A DNA stretch of 64,000 nt from Nonomuraea soli (GCF_013761175.1 NZ_JACDUR010000004.1:1015642-1079641), one strand, 5' to 3'; positions 55,641 through 63,870 are shown, counted from the first letter of the stretch. Notes: generated from the sequence alone by a model not told the origin. Program-made: numbers and translations.

Positions 55641-57022
55641 GCCTGCGCGCCCGCCTCGTGCTGATCGTCCTCGGGCTCACCACCGTGGCGTTCCTGCTGG
55701 CCAACGCGGTGGGCATCGCACTGCTGCGCGGCGAGCTGGTCAAGCGCGTCGACGCCCAGTTCGGCAAGCTGGAGAAGGCCTCGACGGCGCTGCCCGCCGC
55801 GGCGCTGATGTTGTCGTCGCGCAAGGACCTGCCCGCCGACCTCGTCGACGTCCTCGGCGACAGGCTCAGGGACGAGCTGCGCTTCTACCTCTTCAACGCC
55901 GACGGCACCATGCGGCCGGTCCTGTCGGCCGGGAGCCAGGGCCCCGAGCTCGGCGAGCCGCGCTTCGGCGAGCCGTACACAGTGCCGGGCACCGGCGGCC
56001 CGTCGTGGCGGGTCCGTGCCGTGCGCATGCCCGACGGCGGCGGAGCCCTGGTGATCGCCCAGTCGCTCAAGCAGGTCGAGGAGACCGAACGGTCGCTGAT
56101 CGTCATCAACGTGGTCGTCCCCGCGTCCGTGCTGCTCCTGCTCGGGCTCGTCGCCGCCACCGTCGTACGGCTCGGCCTGCTGCCGCTGACACGCATGGAA
56201 CGCACCGCCACCCGCATCGCCCACGGCGACTTCGGACGCCGCATGCGCCAGGCCGACCCGCGCACCGAGCCCGGCCGGCTCGGCGTCGCCATGAACGTCA
56301 TGCTCGACCGGCTGGAGGAGGAGATCGCCGCCCGCACGGAGTCGGAGGCCAGGCTGCGGCGCTTCCTCGCCGACGCCTCCCACGAGCTGCGCACCCCCCT
56401 CACCTCCGTGCGCGGCTTCGCCGAACTGCACCGGCGCGGCGGCGGCGAACCCGACGAGCTGATGCGGCGCATCGAGGACGAGGCCACCCGCATGGGCGTC
56501 CTCGTCAACGACCTGCTCACGCTCGCCCAGCTCGACGAGGAACGCCCGCTGGAACGTGCACCCGTGGACCTGCTGGAGATCGCCGCCGACACCGTCCGCG
56601 ACGCCCGCGCCCGCCTCCCAAGGCGATCGGTCAGGCTCACCGGCCCCCTTCAGCCCGTCACCGTGCCCGGCGACGAGCTGCGGCTGCGCCAGGTCGCCGC
56701 CAACCTCGTCGGCAACGCGCTCACCCACACCGACGCCCCCGTCGAGGTCAGAGTGCTGCACGAGGGCGGCTTCGCCGTCCTGGAGGTCGCCGACAGCGGC
56801 CCGGGTGTCGCGCCCGAGCACGTGCCGCACCTGTTCGAGCGGCTCTACCGCGTCAGCCGGGGCCGCTCACGCGCCGCCGGAGGCGCGGGACTGGGTCTGG
56901 CCATCGTCGCGGCCATCGCGCGCGCCCACGGCGGCACCGTCGGCGTCGACACCCGGCCCGGTGAGGGCAGCCGCTTCCGCGTACTCCTACCTGTGGTCGA
57001 GGCGGCTCCGAGCTCGCTTTGA
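55637..57022 (+). CDS. Sensor histidine kinase (HAMP, EnvZ/BaeS type)
   Basis: A 461-residue kinase. A first membrane helix (RLVLIVLGLTTVAFLLANAV), an extracellular sensor of about 130 residues and a second helix (VVVPASVLLLLGLVAATVVR) are followed by a HAMP domain. HisKA comes next with His249 in FLADASHELRTPLTSVRGFA, then HATPase with N-box LVGNALTHT and G-boxes DSGPGV and AGGAGLGLAIVAAI. It is coupled to the response regulator by a four-base overlap. The ligand is unknown; neighbours suggest envelope or antibiotic stress. Confidence 0.92.
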   Translation: MSLRARLVLIVLGLTTVAFLLANAVGIALLRGELVKRVDAQFGKLEKASTALPAAALMLSSRKDLPADLVDVLGDRLRDELRFYLFNADGTMRPVLSAGSQGPELGEPRFGEPYTVPGTGGPSWRVRAVRMPDGGGALVIAQSLKQVEETERSLIVINVVVPASVLLLLGLVAATVVRLGLLPLTRMERTATRIAHGDFGRRMRQADPRTEPGRLGVAMNVMLDRLEEEIAARTESEARLRRFLADASHELRTPLTSVRGFAELHRRGGGEPDELMRRIEDEATRMGVLVNDLLTLAQLDEERPLERAPVDLLEIAADTVRDARARLPRRSVRLTGPLQPVTVPGDELRLRQVAANLVGNALTHTDAPVEVRVLHEGGFAVLEVADSGPGVAPEHVPHLFERLYRVSRGRSRAAGGAGLGLAIVAAIARAHGGTVGVDTRPGEGSRFRVLLPVVEAAPSSL

Positions 57023-57046
57023 AGCAGGCCGTGCACGGTCGGGGAC

Positions 57047-57568
57047 ATGAGAAGAATCCTTCCCGCCCTGACCCTCGTGATGGGCATGTCGCTGACGGCC
57101 GGATGCGGCGCCTCCCAGGCCGCGGGCGGCGTGGCCTCCGTGAGCGGCGCCACCGCCACCTCCGCGGCCCCGGCCGCCACCGGCACCGCCGACCAGCTGG
57201 AGCAGGGCCGCGTCTTCGCCCAGTGCATGCGCGACAACGGCGTGCCGATGGAGGACCCCGACCCCGCCCAGGGCCTGGCCGGCCGCATGGGCAAGGTCGA
57301 CCACAACTCCGCGGCCTTCAAGAAGGCGCTCGAGGCCTGCCGCGACGTCGCCCCCTTCGCCGACCGCAAGGAACTCACCCCGGAGGACCTGGAGAAAATG
57401 CGCGCGTTCGCCGCGTGCATGCGCGACAACGGCGTCGACATGCCCGACCCCGACCCCGCGGGCGGCTTCGCGGCGCAGATCGGCAAGATCAAGCCGGACG
57501 ACCCCAAGGTCGCCAAGGCCCTGGAGGCGTGCAACGACGAGCTCGGGTCGATGCGGGGCAGGAAGTGA
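57047..57568 (+). CDS. Small lipoprotein with duplicated CMRDNGV-DPDP module
   Basis: A 173-residue exported protein: MRRILPALTLVMGMSLTAGC with lipobox Cys20, an Ala/Ser/Thr linker, then two copies of a 60-residue module. Copy 1 has FAQCMRDNGVPMEDPDP and KALEACRDV; copy 2 has FAACMRDNGVDMPDPDP and KALEACNDE. Each has one Cys at its start and one at its end, able to form a disulfide. The family is not known to me. It is encoded between the two-component system and the membrane-fusion protein it overlaps, so it may sense or present ligand for the efflux system. Confidence 0.78.
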   Translation: MRRILPALTLVMGMSLTAGCGASQAAGGVASVSGATATSAAPAATGTADQLEQGRVFAQCMRDNGVPMEDPDPAQGLAGRMGKVDHNSAAFKKALEACRDVAPFADRKELTPEDLEKMRAFAACMRDNGVDMPDPDPAGGFAAQIGKIKPDDPKVAKALEACNDELGSMRGRK

Positions 57569-58581
57569 GCCGCGCCAGGCTGCTCGCGTGGAGCGCGGGC
57601 GGCGCCCTGCTCGCCGCCGCCGTCGCAGCCGCCTCGCTCGGCTTCGGCGGACAGCCGGGCACCGCAGAACCCGCCAGGACCCCGCCCGCGACCGCGACGG
57701 TCGAGCGCATCACACTCACCGACACCAAGACCGTCTCAGGAACCCTCGGGTACGGCTCGCCGGTCACCGTCACCACCACCGGCGGCGGCACCATCACCTG
57801 GCTGCCCGCCGAAGGCGCCACCATCACCCGCGGCAGGGCCGTCTACAGCGTCGACGCCGACCGGGTGCCCCTGCTGTACGGCACGCTGCCGCTCTACCGC
57901 ACCCTGGCCGACGGCGTCTCGGGCGACGACGTCAAGCTCCTGGAGACCAACCTCGCCAAGCTCGGCTACACCGGATTCGACGCCGACTCCTCCTACACGT
58001 GGGCCACCGCGGAGGCCGTCGAGCAGTGGCAGGACGACCTCGGCCTGCCCGTCACCGGCAGCGTCCAGCCCGGCGACGTCGTCGTCGCCGCCGGGCCCCT
58101 GCGCGTCGCCTCGCTCAAGGCGGCGCTCGGCGCCCACACCGCAGGTCCCGTGCTCACCGCCACCTCCACCACCAAGCAGGTCTCCGTCGCCCTCGACGCC
58201 TCCGACCGCCACCTGGTACGGCCGGGCATGAAGGCCACCGTCGAGCTGCCCGACGGATCCACCGTCCCCGGCACCGTGAAGGACGTCGGCAAGGTCGCCA
58301 CCCAGAAGGACGACGCCACCACGGTCGAGCTGACCCTCTCCGTCGGCAGGACCGGCTTCGACACCGGGCCCGTCGAGGTCACCATCGTCGCCGCGACACG
58401 CAAGGACGTGCTCGCCGTACCCGTCGGAGCCCTCGTCGCCCTGGCCGAGGGCGGCTACGGCGTGCAGGTGGCCGACGGGAGCGCGCTCACCTACCAGGCC
58501 GTCGAGACCGGCATGTTCGCCGACGGCAAGGTCGAGGTCACCGGCGTCCCCGAAGGCGCCACCGTGGTGGTGCCCTCGTGA
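57565..58581 (+). CDS. Periplasmic-adaptor-like protein with peptidoglycan-binding domain
   Basis: A 338-residue membrane-anchored protein starting at GTG 57565, overlapping the previous stop. An N-terminal membrane helix is followed by a HlyD/MacA-like beta/lipoyl region (TVERITLTDTKTVSGTLGYG; GGGTITWLPAEGATITRGRA). A PG_binding_1 domain (about residues 110-170: LLETNLAKLGYTGFDADSSY; AEAVEQWQDDLGLPVTGSVQ) comes next, then a beta-barrel/membrane-proximal part (MKATVELPDGSTVPGTVKDV). Such adaptors replace the coiled-coil hairpin by wall binding in Gram-positives. It works with the ATPase and FtsX-like permease that follow. Confidence 0.85.
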   Translation: MSRARLLAWSAGGALLAAAVAAASLGFGGQPGTAEPARTPPATATVERITLTDTKTVSGTLGYGSPVTVTTTGGGTITWLPAEGATITRGRAVYSVDADRVPLLYGTLPLYRTLADGVSGDDVKLLETNLAKLGYTGFDADSSYTWATAEAVEQWQDDLGLPVTGSVQPGDVVVAAGPLRVASLKAALGAHTAGPVLTATSTTKQVSVALDASDRHLVRPGMKATVELPDGSTVPGTVKDVGKVATQKDDATTVELTLSVGRTGFDTGPVEVTIVAATRKDVLAVPVGALVALAEGGYGVQVADGSALTYQAVETGMFADGKVEVTGVPEGATVVVPS

Positions 58582-59297
58582 TCGTCACCCTTCACGACGT
58601 GACCAAGACCTACGGGCCGGTCGAGGCGCTGCGCGGCGTACACCTGTCGGTCGAACCGGGCGAGCTCGTCGCCATCGTCGGGCCGTCGGGATCGGGCAAG
58701 TCCACGATGCTCAACATGATCGGCACGCTCGACCGGCCCACCGGCGGCACGGTGCGGATCGCGGGCCACGACGTCGCCGCCCTGTCCGACCGGGAACTGT
58801 CGGCGCTGCGCGCCCGGCTGATCGGGTTCGTGTTCCAGTCGTTCCACCTCGCCCCGGGGGTTCCCGTGCTCGACAACGTGGCCGACGGCCTCCTGTACAG
58901 CGGCGTACGGCTGCGCGCCAGGCGGTCACGGGCGGCCGACGCGCTCGAACGTGTCGGGCTGGAGCACCGGCTCGGACACCGCCCCCACCAACTGTCCGGC
59001 GGCGAACGGCAACGCGTGGCCATCGCCAGGGCGGTGGTGGGGGAGCCGGCGCTCCTGCTGGCCGACGAGCCGACGGGCAACCTCGACTCCCGATCGGGGG
59101 CAGGGGTGATGGCGCTGCTGCGTGACCTCAACCGGAGCGGGACGACGGTGGTCATCATCACCCACGACCGCGACATCGCCGCGTCACTGCCACGCCGCGT
59201 CGAGATGCTCGACGGCCGCATCCTCGACCCGCCTTCTCGGCCCGTTTCGTCTCTCTCGCGGTCGATGTCCCACCCCGCTTCGGAGGCCGGCCCATGA
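58578..59297 (+). CDS. MacB/LolD-type ABC transporter ATP-binding protein
   Basis: A 239-residue ATPase: Walker A GPSGSGKSTMLNMIGTLDRP, GFVFQSFHLAPGVPVLDNVA around the Q-loop, signature LSGGERQRVAIARAVVGEP and Walker B LLLADEPTGNLDS, typical of the MacB/LolD group with GFVFQ. GTG 58578 overlaps the adaptor gene's stop. The last 25 residues (RPVSSLSRSMSHPASE) are an untypical tail. It drives the FtsX-like permease. Confidence 0.92.
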   Translation: MIVTLHDVTKTYGPVEALRGVHLSVEPGELVAIVGPSGSGKSTMLNMIGTLDRPTGGTVRIAGHDVAALSDRELSALRARLIGFVFQSFHLAPGVPVLDNVADGLLYSGVRLRARRSRAADALERVGLEHRLGHRPHQLSGGERQRVAIARAVVGEPALLLADEPTGNLDSRSGAGVMALLRDLNRSGTTVVIITHDRDIAASLPRRVEMLDGRILDPPSRPVSSLSRSMSHPASEAGP

Positions 59298-60496
59298 CCC
59301 CCGCCAGGCTCACCCCCGCCCGGCTCAGCCTGGGCGACGTCGCACGGGTCGGCGGCGCCGGCCTGCGCACCCGCCCCATCCGCGTGTTCCTGTCCGCCCT
59401 GGGCATCGCCATCGGCATCGCCGCCATGCTCGGCGTGGTCGGCATCTCCGCCTCCAGCCAGGAGGAGCTCAACCGCCGCCTCGACGCCCTCGGCACCAAC
59501 CTGCTCAAGGTCTCACCAGGCCAGAGCCTGTTCGGCGAGGCTTCCCACCTGCCGCTCGAAGCCGAAGGCATGATCGCCCAGATCCCCGCCGTGACCACGG
59601 TCACCGCCGTCGGCGTCACCCCGGCCAAGGTCTATCGCAACGAGCACATCCCGGCCAGCCAGACGGGCTCGGTGTCCGTGCTCGCCGCCCGCCTCGACCT
59701 GCCCGCCGACACGGGGGCCGCCGTCGCCGCCGGGACCTGGCTCAACGCCGCCACCCACAACTACCCGGCCGTCGTCCTCGGCGCCAAGGCCGCCGCCCGC
59801 CTCGGCGTCGAACGTCCAGGACCCGACCAGCGTGTCTGGCTGGGCGGCGAACGGTTCACCGTCGTCGGCGTGCTCGCCCCCGCCGCACTCGCACCGGAAC
59901 TCGACCTGGCCGCCCTCGTCGGCTGGCCGGTCGCCGTCTCACGGCTCGGCTTCGACGGCTACCCGACCACGGTCTACACCCGCGCCACCGAAGCCCATGT
60001 GCAGGCCGTACGAGACGTCCTGGCCGCCACCGCCAACCCCGAGGCGCCCAACGAGGTCGAGGTCTCGCGCCCCTCCGACGTCCTGGCCGCCAAACAGGCC
60101 ACCGACGCCACCCTCAACGCCCTCCTCCTCGGCCTCGGCGGCGTCGCCCTCCTCGTCGGCGGGGTCGGCGTCGCCAACACGATGGTCATCTCCGTGCTCG
60201 AACGCCGCGCGGAGATCGGCCTGCGCCGCTCACTCGGAGCCGGACGCGGCCAGATCCGCCTGCAGTTCCTCACCGAGTCGGCACTGCTGTCGCTACTGGG
60301 CGGCCTCGGCGGCGTGGTGCTCGGCATCGGCGTCACCTCGCTGTACTCCACGCTCCAGGACTGGCCGACCATCGTGCCGTTCTGGGCCATGGCGGGAGGC
60401 GTCGTCGCCACCCTCGTGATCGGCGCGCTGGCCGGCTTCTACCCCGCGCTCAGAGCCGCCCGCATGTCACCCACCGAGGCGCTGGCGGCACCATGA
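59294..60496 (+). CDS. MacB/FtsX-like ABC transporter permease
   Basis: A 400-residue permease with one N-terminal helix (RPIRVFLSALGIAIGIAAML), a large extracellular MacB-PCD domain of about 220 residues, and three C-terminal helices of the FtsX domain (LLLGLGGVALLVGGVGVANT; ERRAEIGLRRSLGAGRGQIR; FLTESALLSLLGGLGG). This is the four-helix MacB topology used in mechanotransmission-type export. It overlaps the ATPase stop by four bases. Substrates of relatives are macrolides, peptides or lipoproteins. Confidence 0.92.
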   Translation: MTPARLTPARLSLGDVARVGGAGLRTRPIRVFLSALGIAIGIAAMLGVVGISASSQEELNRRLDALGTNLLKVSPGQSLFGEASHLPLEAEGMIAQIPAVTTVTAVGVTPAKVYRNEHIPASQTGSVSVLAARLDLPADTGAAVAAGTWLNAATHNYPAVVLGAKAAARLGVERPGPDQRVWLGGERFTVVGVLAPAALAPELDLAALVGWPVAVSRLGFDGYPTTVYTRATEAHVQAVRDVLAATANPEAPNEVEVSRPSDVLAAKQATDATLNALLLGLGGVALLVGGVGVANTMVISVLERRAEIGLRRSLGAGRGQIRLQFLTESALLSLLGGLGGVVLGIGVTSLYSTLQDWPTIVPFWAMAGGVVATLVIGALAGFYPALRAARMSPTEALAAP

Positions 60497-60530
60497 CCGA
60501 TTTCTACAAGAGCCCGCCCGGGCCCGTCAC

Positions 60531-60536
60531 TAGGGT
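60531..60536 (+). promoter_or_regulatory. -10 element of a leaderless promoter
   Basis: TAGGGT is followed by 7 nt and ATG 60544, the same geometry as at 30938 and 18205. No clear -35 is seen. It supports the 60544 start for the next gene and an independent transcript. Confidence 0.5.
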
Positions 60537-60543
60537 CGGAGAC

Positions 60544-61398
60544 ATGCCAGACCTGCTTGCTCAAGCCGAGACGTTCCTGCACGACCAAGCCCGCCTCCTC
60601 GACAGGTACCGCTTCGAGGCGCTCTTCCGCGAAGGCCCGCGCGAGCGGGTCCTCGACACCCTGCGGTGCTACCGGAACCCCGACGGCGGATTCGGCAACG
60701 CCCTCGAACCCGACCTGCGCGGCGCGGCCAGCCAGCCAGAACCCGTCGAGATCGCCTTCTGGATCCTCGACGAACTCGACGCCTTCGACGACCCGATGGT
60801 GCTCACGGCCTGCGACTACCTGGCCTCGATCACCACCCCCGACGGCGGCGTCCCGTTCGTCCTGCCGTCCGTGCGGTCCACCCGGCGGGCACCCTGGTGG
60901 GAGACCCCCGACGACCCGCCGGGACACCTCATCCCCACCGCCTCACTCGCCGGCCTGCTGCACAAGCACGGCATCACCCACCCGTGGCTGGAGGGGGCGA
61001 CCCGCTTCTGCTGGGAGCGGATCGGGCAGGTGAAGGAGACCACACCGTACGAGGCCAGAGCGATCGTGCCCTTCCTCGAGCTCGTGCCCGACAGGGAGCG
61101 GGCGGAGGCGGAGTTCACCCGGTTGAAGGGGGCGATTCTCGACACGGTGACCTTCGACCCGGAGGCGTCGGGAGACGCGCACTTCCCGCTCGACTTCGCA
61201 CCGGCGCCGTCCAGGCTGCCCCTGTTCGAGCCCGAGACGATCGAGCGGCATCTCGACGCGTTGGAGGGGATGCTGGCGCGGGATGGAGGGGTGGTGCCCA
61301 ACTGGCCGATCTGGACACCGGTGGTCGGGCACGAGTGGGCGGGGTACCTGACGGTGCACCGCCTCAAGACCCTGCACGCCTACGGCCGCCTGCCGTAG
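60544..61398 (+). CDS. Prenyltransferase/terpene-cyclase-fold-like protein, function unknown
   Basis: A 284-residue, helix-rich soluble protein. CYRNPDGGFGNALEPDLRG and ASITTPDGGVPFVLPSVR carry the DGGF/DGGV-type turns found in alpha-alpha barrel (squalene-cyclase, prenyltransferase) repeats. The DxDD or metal-binding signatures of active enzymes are not evident. ATG 60544 is chosen because of the -10 element and because MPDLLAQAETFLHDQARLLD then begins the first helix; ATG 60493, overlapping the permease stop, is the alternative. The stop codon lies in the first unit of an 18-bp tandem repeat. Confidence 0.7.
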   Translation: MPDLLAQAETFLHDQARLLDRYRFEALFREGPRERVLDTLRCYRNPDGGFGNALEPDLRGAASQPEPVEIAFWILDELDAFDDPMVLTACDYLASITTPDGGVPFVLPSVRSTRRAPWWETPDDPPGHLIPTASLAGLLHKHGITHPWLEGATRFCWERIGQVKETTPYEARAIVPFLELVPDRERAEAEFTRLKGAILDTVTFDPEASGDAHFPLDFAPAPSRLPLFEPETIERHLDALEGMLARDGGVVPNWPIWTPVVGHEWAGYLTVHRLKTLHAYGRLP

Positions 61399-61456
61399 AA
61401 CAGCCACCTGTCGTAGAACAGCCGCCTGTCGTAGAACAGCCGCCTGTCGTAGAACA
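61385..61456 (+). repeat. Tandem repeat of four 18-bp units spanning a stop codon
   Basis: Four units of the form GCCGCCTGTCGTAGAACA follow each other (61385-61402, 61403-61420, 61421-61438, 61439-61456) with one or two differences in the first two. A fifth partial unit starts at 61457. Each contains TAG in the frame of the preceding gene, whose own stop is in unit 1. The remaining 61457-61581 to the AraC gene shows no gene. Confidence 0.9.
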
Positions 61457-61581
61457 GCCATCGGCCGCAGACCAGCGCGGCCATCGGCTACGGGCGGCCC
61501 GCTCGGCCGCCCGCCTCGCGCCTGACCGGTGGGCCGCCTGCCGTACGGCGGTGCCTTCCGGCGCCTCGCCGCCAGGGCAGG

Positions 61582-62379
61582 TCAGCGCAGCAGGTGGCTC
61601 ATCGGCACCCCCGCCAGGCGCTTCACATCGTTCGCGAGGTGAGCCTGGTCGGCGTAACCGCTCTCAGCGGCGGCCAAGGCGAGCGGGGTGCCGCCCCGAG
61701 CCAGCCGCAGCGCCCGCTGGAACCGCACGATCCGCTGCAACACCTTGGGCGAGTAGCCGAACGCGCCCACCGCACGACGGTGCAACTGCCGGGCACTGAA
61801 CCCGAGATCCCACGCCACCTCGGCGACCGACCGCCCGGCTCGCAGCGCCGCCGCGATCGAGGGCGCCGCCGGGTCAGGCGGCGCGGTGTCACGAATCAGC
61901 GCGGCGATGCCCGGCAAACGATCCGCCACCGGCACATCGGCCAGGTCGCCCACGGAGGCGACGCCCCTCACCGCCGCCCGATCCCTCATGGAGGCCGAGC
62001 CCCTCGCCGCCGTCAGATCCCGCATGGGGGCCGGGCCGCTCACCGCCGCCAGATCCCGCATGGAGGCCGCGCCGCCGCTCACCGCCGTCAGGTCACGCAG
62101 GGGCACTCGCTGATCCACCAGCTCGTCGATCGGCAACCCCAGCGCCCCGCCCACTGCCCCCGGCCGGAACCGAATCCCGAAATACCGGTCGCCCGGCACC
62201 ATCGCCGTCGGCATCGGCCCCGTGTCAGGCCCGGCGACGTGCGGCCCCTGCGGCCCCCAGATCACATCCACACACCCGTCGGGCACCACCAGATGCACGC
62301 CGGAGGCCTCGCTCACCTGCTCCCACACGCACACCAGCCGGTGCGCGAGCGAGGGCGGCGGTGCGTGCTCCACGTACAT
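61582..62379 (-). CDS. AraC-family regulator with intragenic repeat linker
   Basis: A 265-residue regulator. The N-terminal domain (RLVCVWEQVSEASGVHLVVP; DGCVDVIWGPQGPHVAGPDT; GIRFRPGAVGGALGLP) is the DUF6597-type ligand domain. The C-terminal part is the AraC double HTH (SVAEVAWDLGFSARQLHRRA; TPLALAAAESGYADQAHLAN). Between them, residues about 94-148 are five degenerate 12-13-residue units (MRDLAAVSG-like), an expansion not expected in the family. ATG 62379 is 11 bp from the AI-2E gene's end on the same strand. Target unknown. Confidence 0.84.
   Translation of the reverse strand: MYVEHAPPPSLAHRLVCVWEQVSEASGVHLVVPDGCVDVIWGPQGPHVAGPDTGPMPTAMVPGDRYFGIRFRPGAVGGALGLPIDELVDQRVPLRDLTAVSGGAASMRDLAAVSGPAPMRDLTAARGSASMRDRAAVRGVASVGDLADVPVADRLPGIAALIRDTAPPDPAAPSIAAALRAGRSVAEVAWDLGFSARQLHRRAVGAFGYSPKVLQRIVRFQRALRLARGGTPLALAAAESGYADQAHLANDVKRLAGVPMSHLLR
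61936..62100 (-). repeat. Intragenic 36-bp tandem repeats in the AraC gene
   Basis: About 4.5 degenerate units with a 36-bp period (the first 39 bp) encode LRDLTAVSG, MRDLAAVSG, MRDLTAARG, MRDRAAVRG and VGDLADV in order. All units preserve the frame, so the change inserts roughly 50 residues into the interdomain linker without breaking the gene. Confidence 0.85.
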
Positions 62380-62390
62380 GGTTCACCACG

Positions 62391-63443
62391 CTACCCAGGC
62401 TCACTGACAATTCGTTCGTCCCCCGATATGAGGGCCGCCGCCCACCGGGCCGTCGGATCGCTGTCGATGAGCAGCGCCCGGGTGAGCAGGCTGAGCGGGA
62501 TGGCGAGCAGCGCGCCGAGCGGCCCGAGGACGAACGCCCAGACGATGAGCGACAACAGCGTCATCGTCGTCGATAGCCCGACGGCGTCGCCGAGGAACTT
62601 GGGCTGGATGAACGACTGGATGACGACGTTGATGGCGCAGTAGGCGACGATCACGAGGATCATCTGCTTCAGCCCGCCGTCGAGCAGTGCGAGCAGCGCC
62701 GGGGGGATCAGCCCCATGATGAAGCCGATATTCGGGATGTAGTTCGTGATGAGCGCCAGCACGCCCCACAGCAGGGGGATCGGCACCGACAGCAGGTAGA
62801 GCGCGATCACGTCGAGTGTGGCGCAGACGAGTCCGAAGGCGGTGGAGACCAGCAGGTAGCGCCGCGTCTTGCTGGCGAAGGTGGCGAGTGCGGTGACCAG
62901 TTGCGGCTTGCTGCGGCTGCCTGCGGCGAAGATGCGCTGCATGACGGGAGCGTCGAGCGACATCGCCAGGAGCAGGACGACCATGAGGAACAGGCTCGAC
63001 AACAGACCCACCACGCCTGTGAGCAACCCTTGGGCGAAGCCGACGAGTTTGCCCGGGTCGAGGCTCTTGACCGCCTGGTCGAGCTGGGCGTTGCCGATGC
63101 CGAAGCGGGCGAGCAGCAGCTGCGACTCCTTGACGAGCGTGTTGAACTGGTCGGCGTAGGCGGGCAGCAGCGCGGCGAGCTGGGTGACGGCGAGGCTCAG
63201 GATGGCGACCATGCCCAGCAGGACGAGGACCACGATCAGGAACGGCAGCGCGACCTGCAGCCACAGGGGCGCCCCGCGCCGGCGCAGCCAGTTGCGCACG
63301 GGGGAGACCGCCAGGACCAGCACGAGTGCCAGGACGATCGGCCCCAGAATGGACGAAACCTCGCGCATGCCGAAGAGCGTCACCACTGCCGCAGCAGTGC
63401 CGACCAGCACGATCAACGCTCTGGGCAGTGCCTGAACAGCCAT
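62391..63443 (-). CDS. AI-2E family (PerM-like) transporter
   Basis: A 350-residue membrane protein with about eight helices and a long amphipathic middle region (LLPAYADQFNTLVKESQLLL). Family hallmarks near the C terminus are ITNYIPNIGFIMGLIPPALL and FIQPKFLGDAVGLSTTMTLL. Despite the name, members export various small molecules or ions, including Na+/H+-type exchange. ATG 63443 is chosen over the adjacent GTG 63446. It is transcribed away from the rRNA operon. Confidence 0.87.
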   Translation of the reverse strand: MAVQALPRALIVLVGTAAAVVTLFGMREVSSILGPIVLALVLVLAVSPVRNWLRRRGAPLWLQVALPFLIVVLVLLGMVAILSLAVTQLAALLPAYADQFNTLVKESQLLLARFGIGNAQLDQAVKSLDPGKLVGFAQGLLTGVVGLLSSLFLMVVLLLAMSLDAPVMQRIFAAGSRSKPQLVTALATFASKTRRYLLVSTAFGLVCATLDVIALYLLSVPIPLLWGVLALITNYIPNIGFIMGLIPPALLALLDGGLKQMILVIVAYCAINVVIQSFIQPKFLGDAVGLSTTMTLLSLIVWAFVLGPLGALLAIPLSLLTRALLIDSDPTARWAAALISGDERIVSEPG

Positions 63444-63659
63444 CACTCTCGTGACATACCCGCTTTTTCGAGTCAGGGCGTACGGCAGGCGTGTCGTGAT
63501 CGTTTCGTGGCCAGTTCATGGTTTGAAGTCGTCATGAGCACTCGGGAGCGCTGCTAATCTTTCTAAGCCGACGTCGTGCGGCGCAACTCCCTTCCCTTGG
63601 TGGTGGCGGTGCTGCGCGTGTGGCGGTGGCTCCCTCAGACTCGGTGGTCTGGAGATCGG

Positions 63660-63689
63660 TTCGCGGATCGGTTGAAAGGCTGGTAAGTT
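63660..63689 (+). promoter_or_regulatory. rrn promoter candidate P1
   Basis: -35 TTCGCG (63660-63665), 18-bp spacer, -10 TAAGTT (63684-63689). The -10 context GGTAAGTTAGAGG is of the type seen in actinobacterial rrn promoters, from memory. Confidence 0.5.
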
Positions 63690-63751
63690 AGAGGGGTTGC
63701 CCCGGAAACGGGGCGGTCGAAATTCCCGCAGGTGAATCGGTCCGAGTCAAT

Positions 63752-63780
63752 TTGACAGAGACTGGGCCGCCTGAGAGAAT
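63752..63780 (+). promoter_or_regulatory. rrn promoter candidate P2
   Basis: A perfect -35 TTGACA (63752-63757), 17-bp spacer, -10 GAGAAT (63775-63780). It has the best -35 in the region and is the likely main start of the rRNA transcript. Confidence 0.6.
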
Positions 63781-63838
63781 TAAGACATAACGGAACGAAG
63801 CGCCCCGGGCTAGTGCAGACGGTGTTCGCGTCCGTTTC

Positions 63839-63850
63839 TTGAGAACTCAA
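63839..63850 (+). promoter_or_regulatory. boxA-like antitermination/processing element
   Basis: TTGAGAACTCAA followed by CAGTGTG resembles the conserved leader element before actinobacterial 16S genes (TTGAGAACTCAACAG). It is itself a 12-bp palindrome. It lies about 90 nt before the mature 16S end. Confidence 0.7.
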
Positions 63851-63870
63851 CAGTGTGTTTAAAAGCCAGT

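Noticed and set aside
61385..61456. CRISPR array
   Set aside because: The 18-bp units are directly adjacent without spacers, there are only four, and no cas genes are present. It is a simple tandem repeat.
63537..63600. A tRNA gene or additional small RNA before the rRNA operon
   Set aside because: No cloverleaf or T-loop consensus is seen in 63444-63940; the short stems are better explained as rRNA leader structures.
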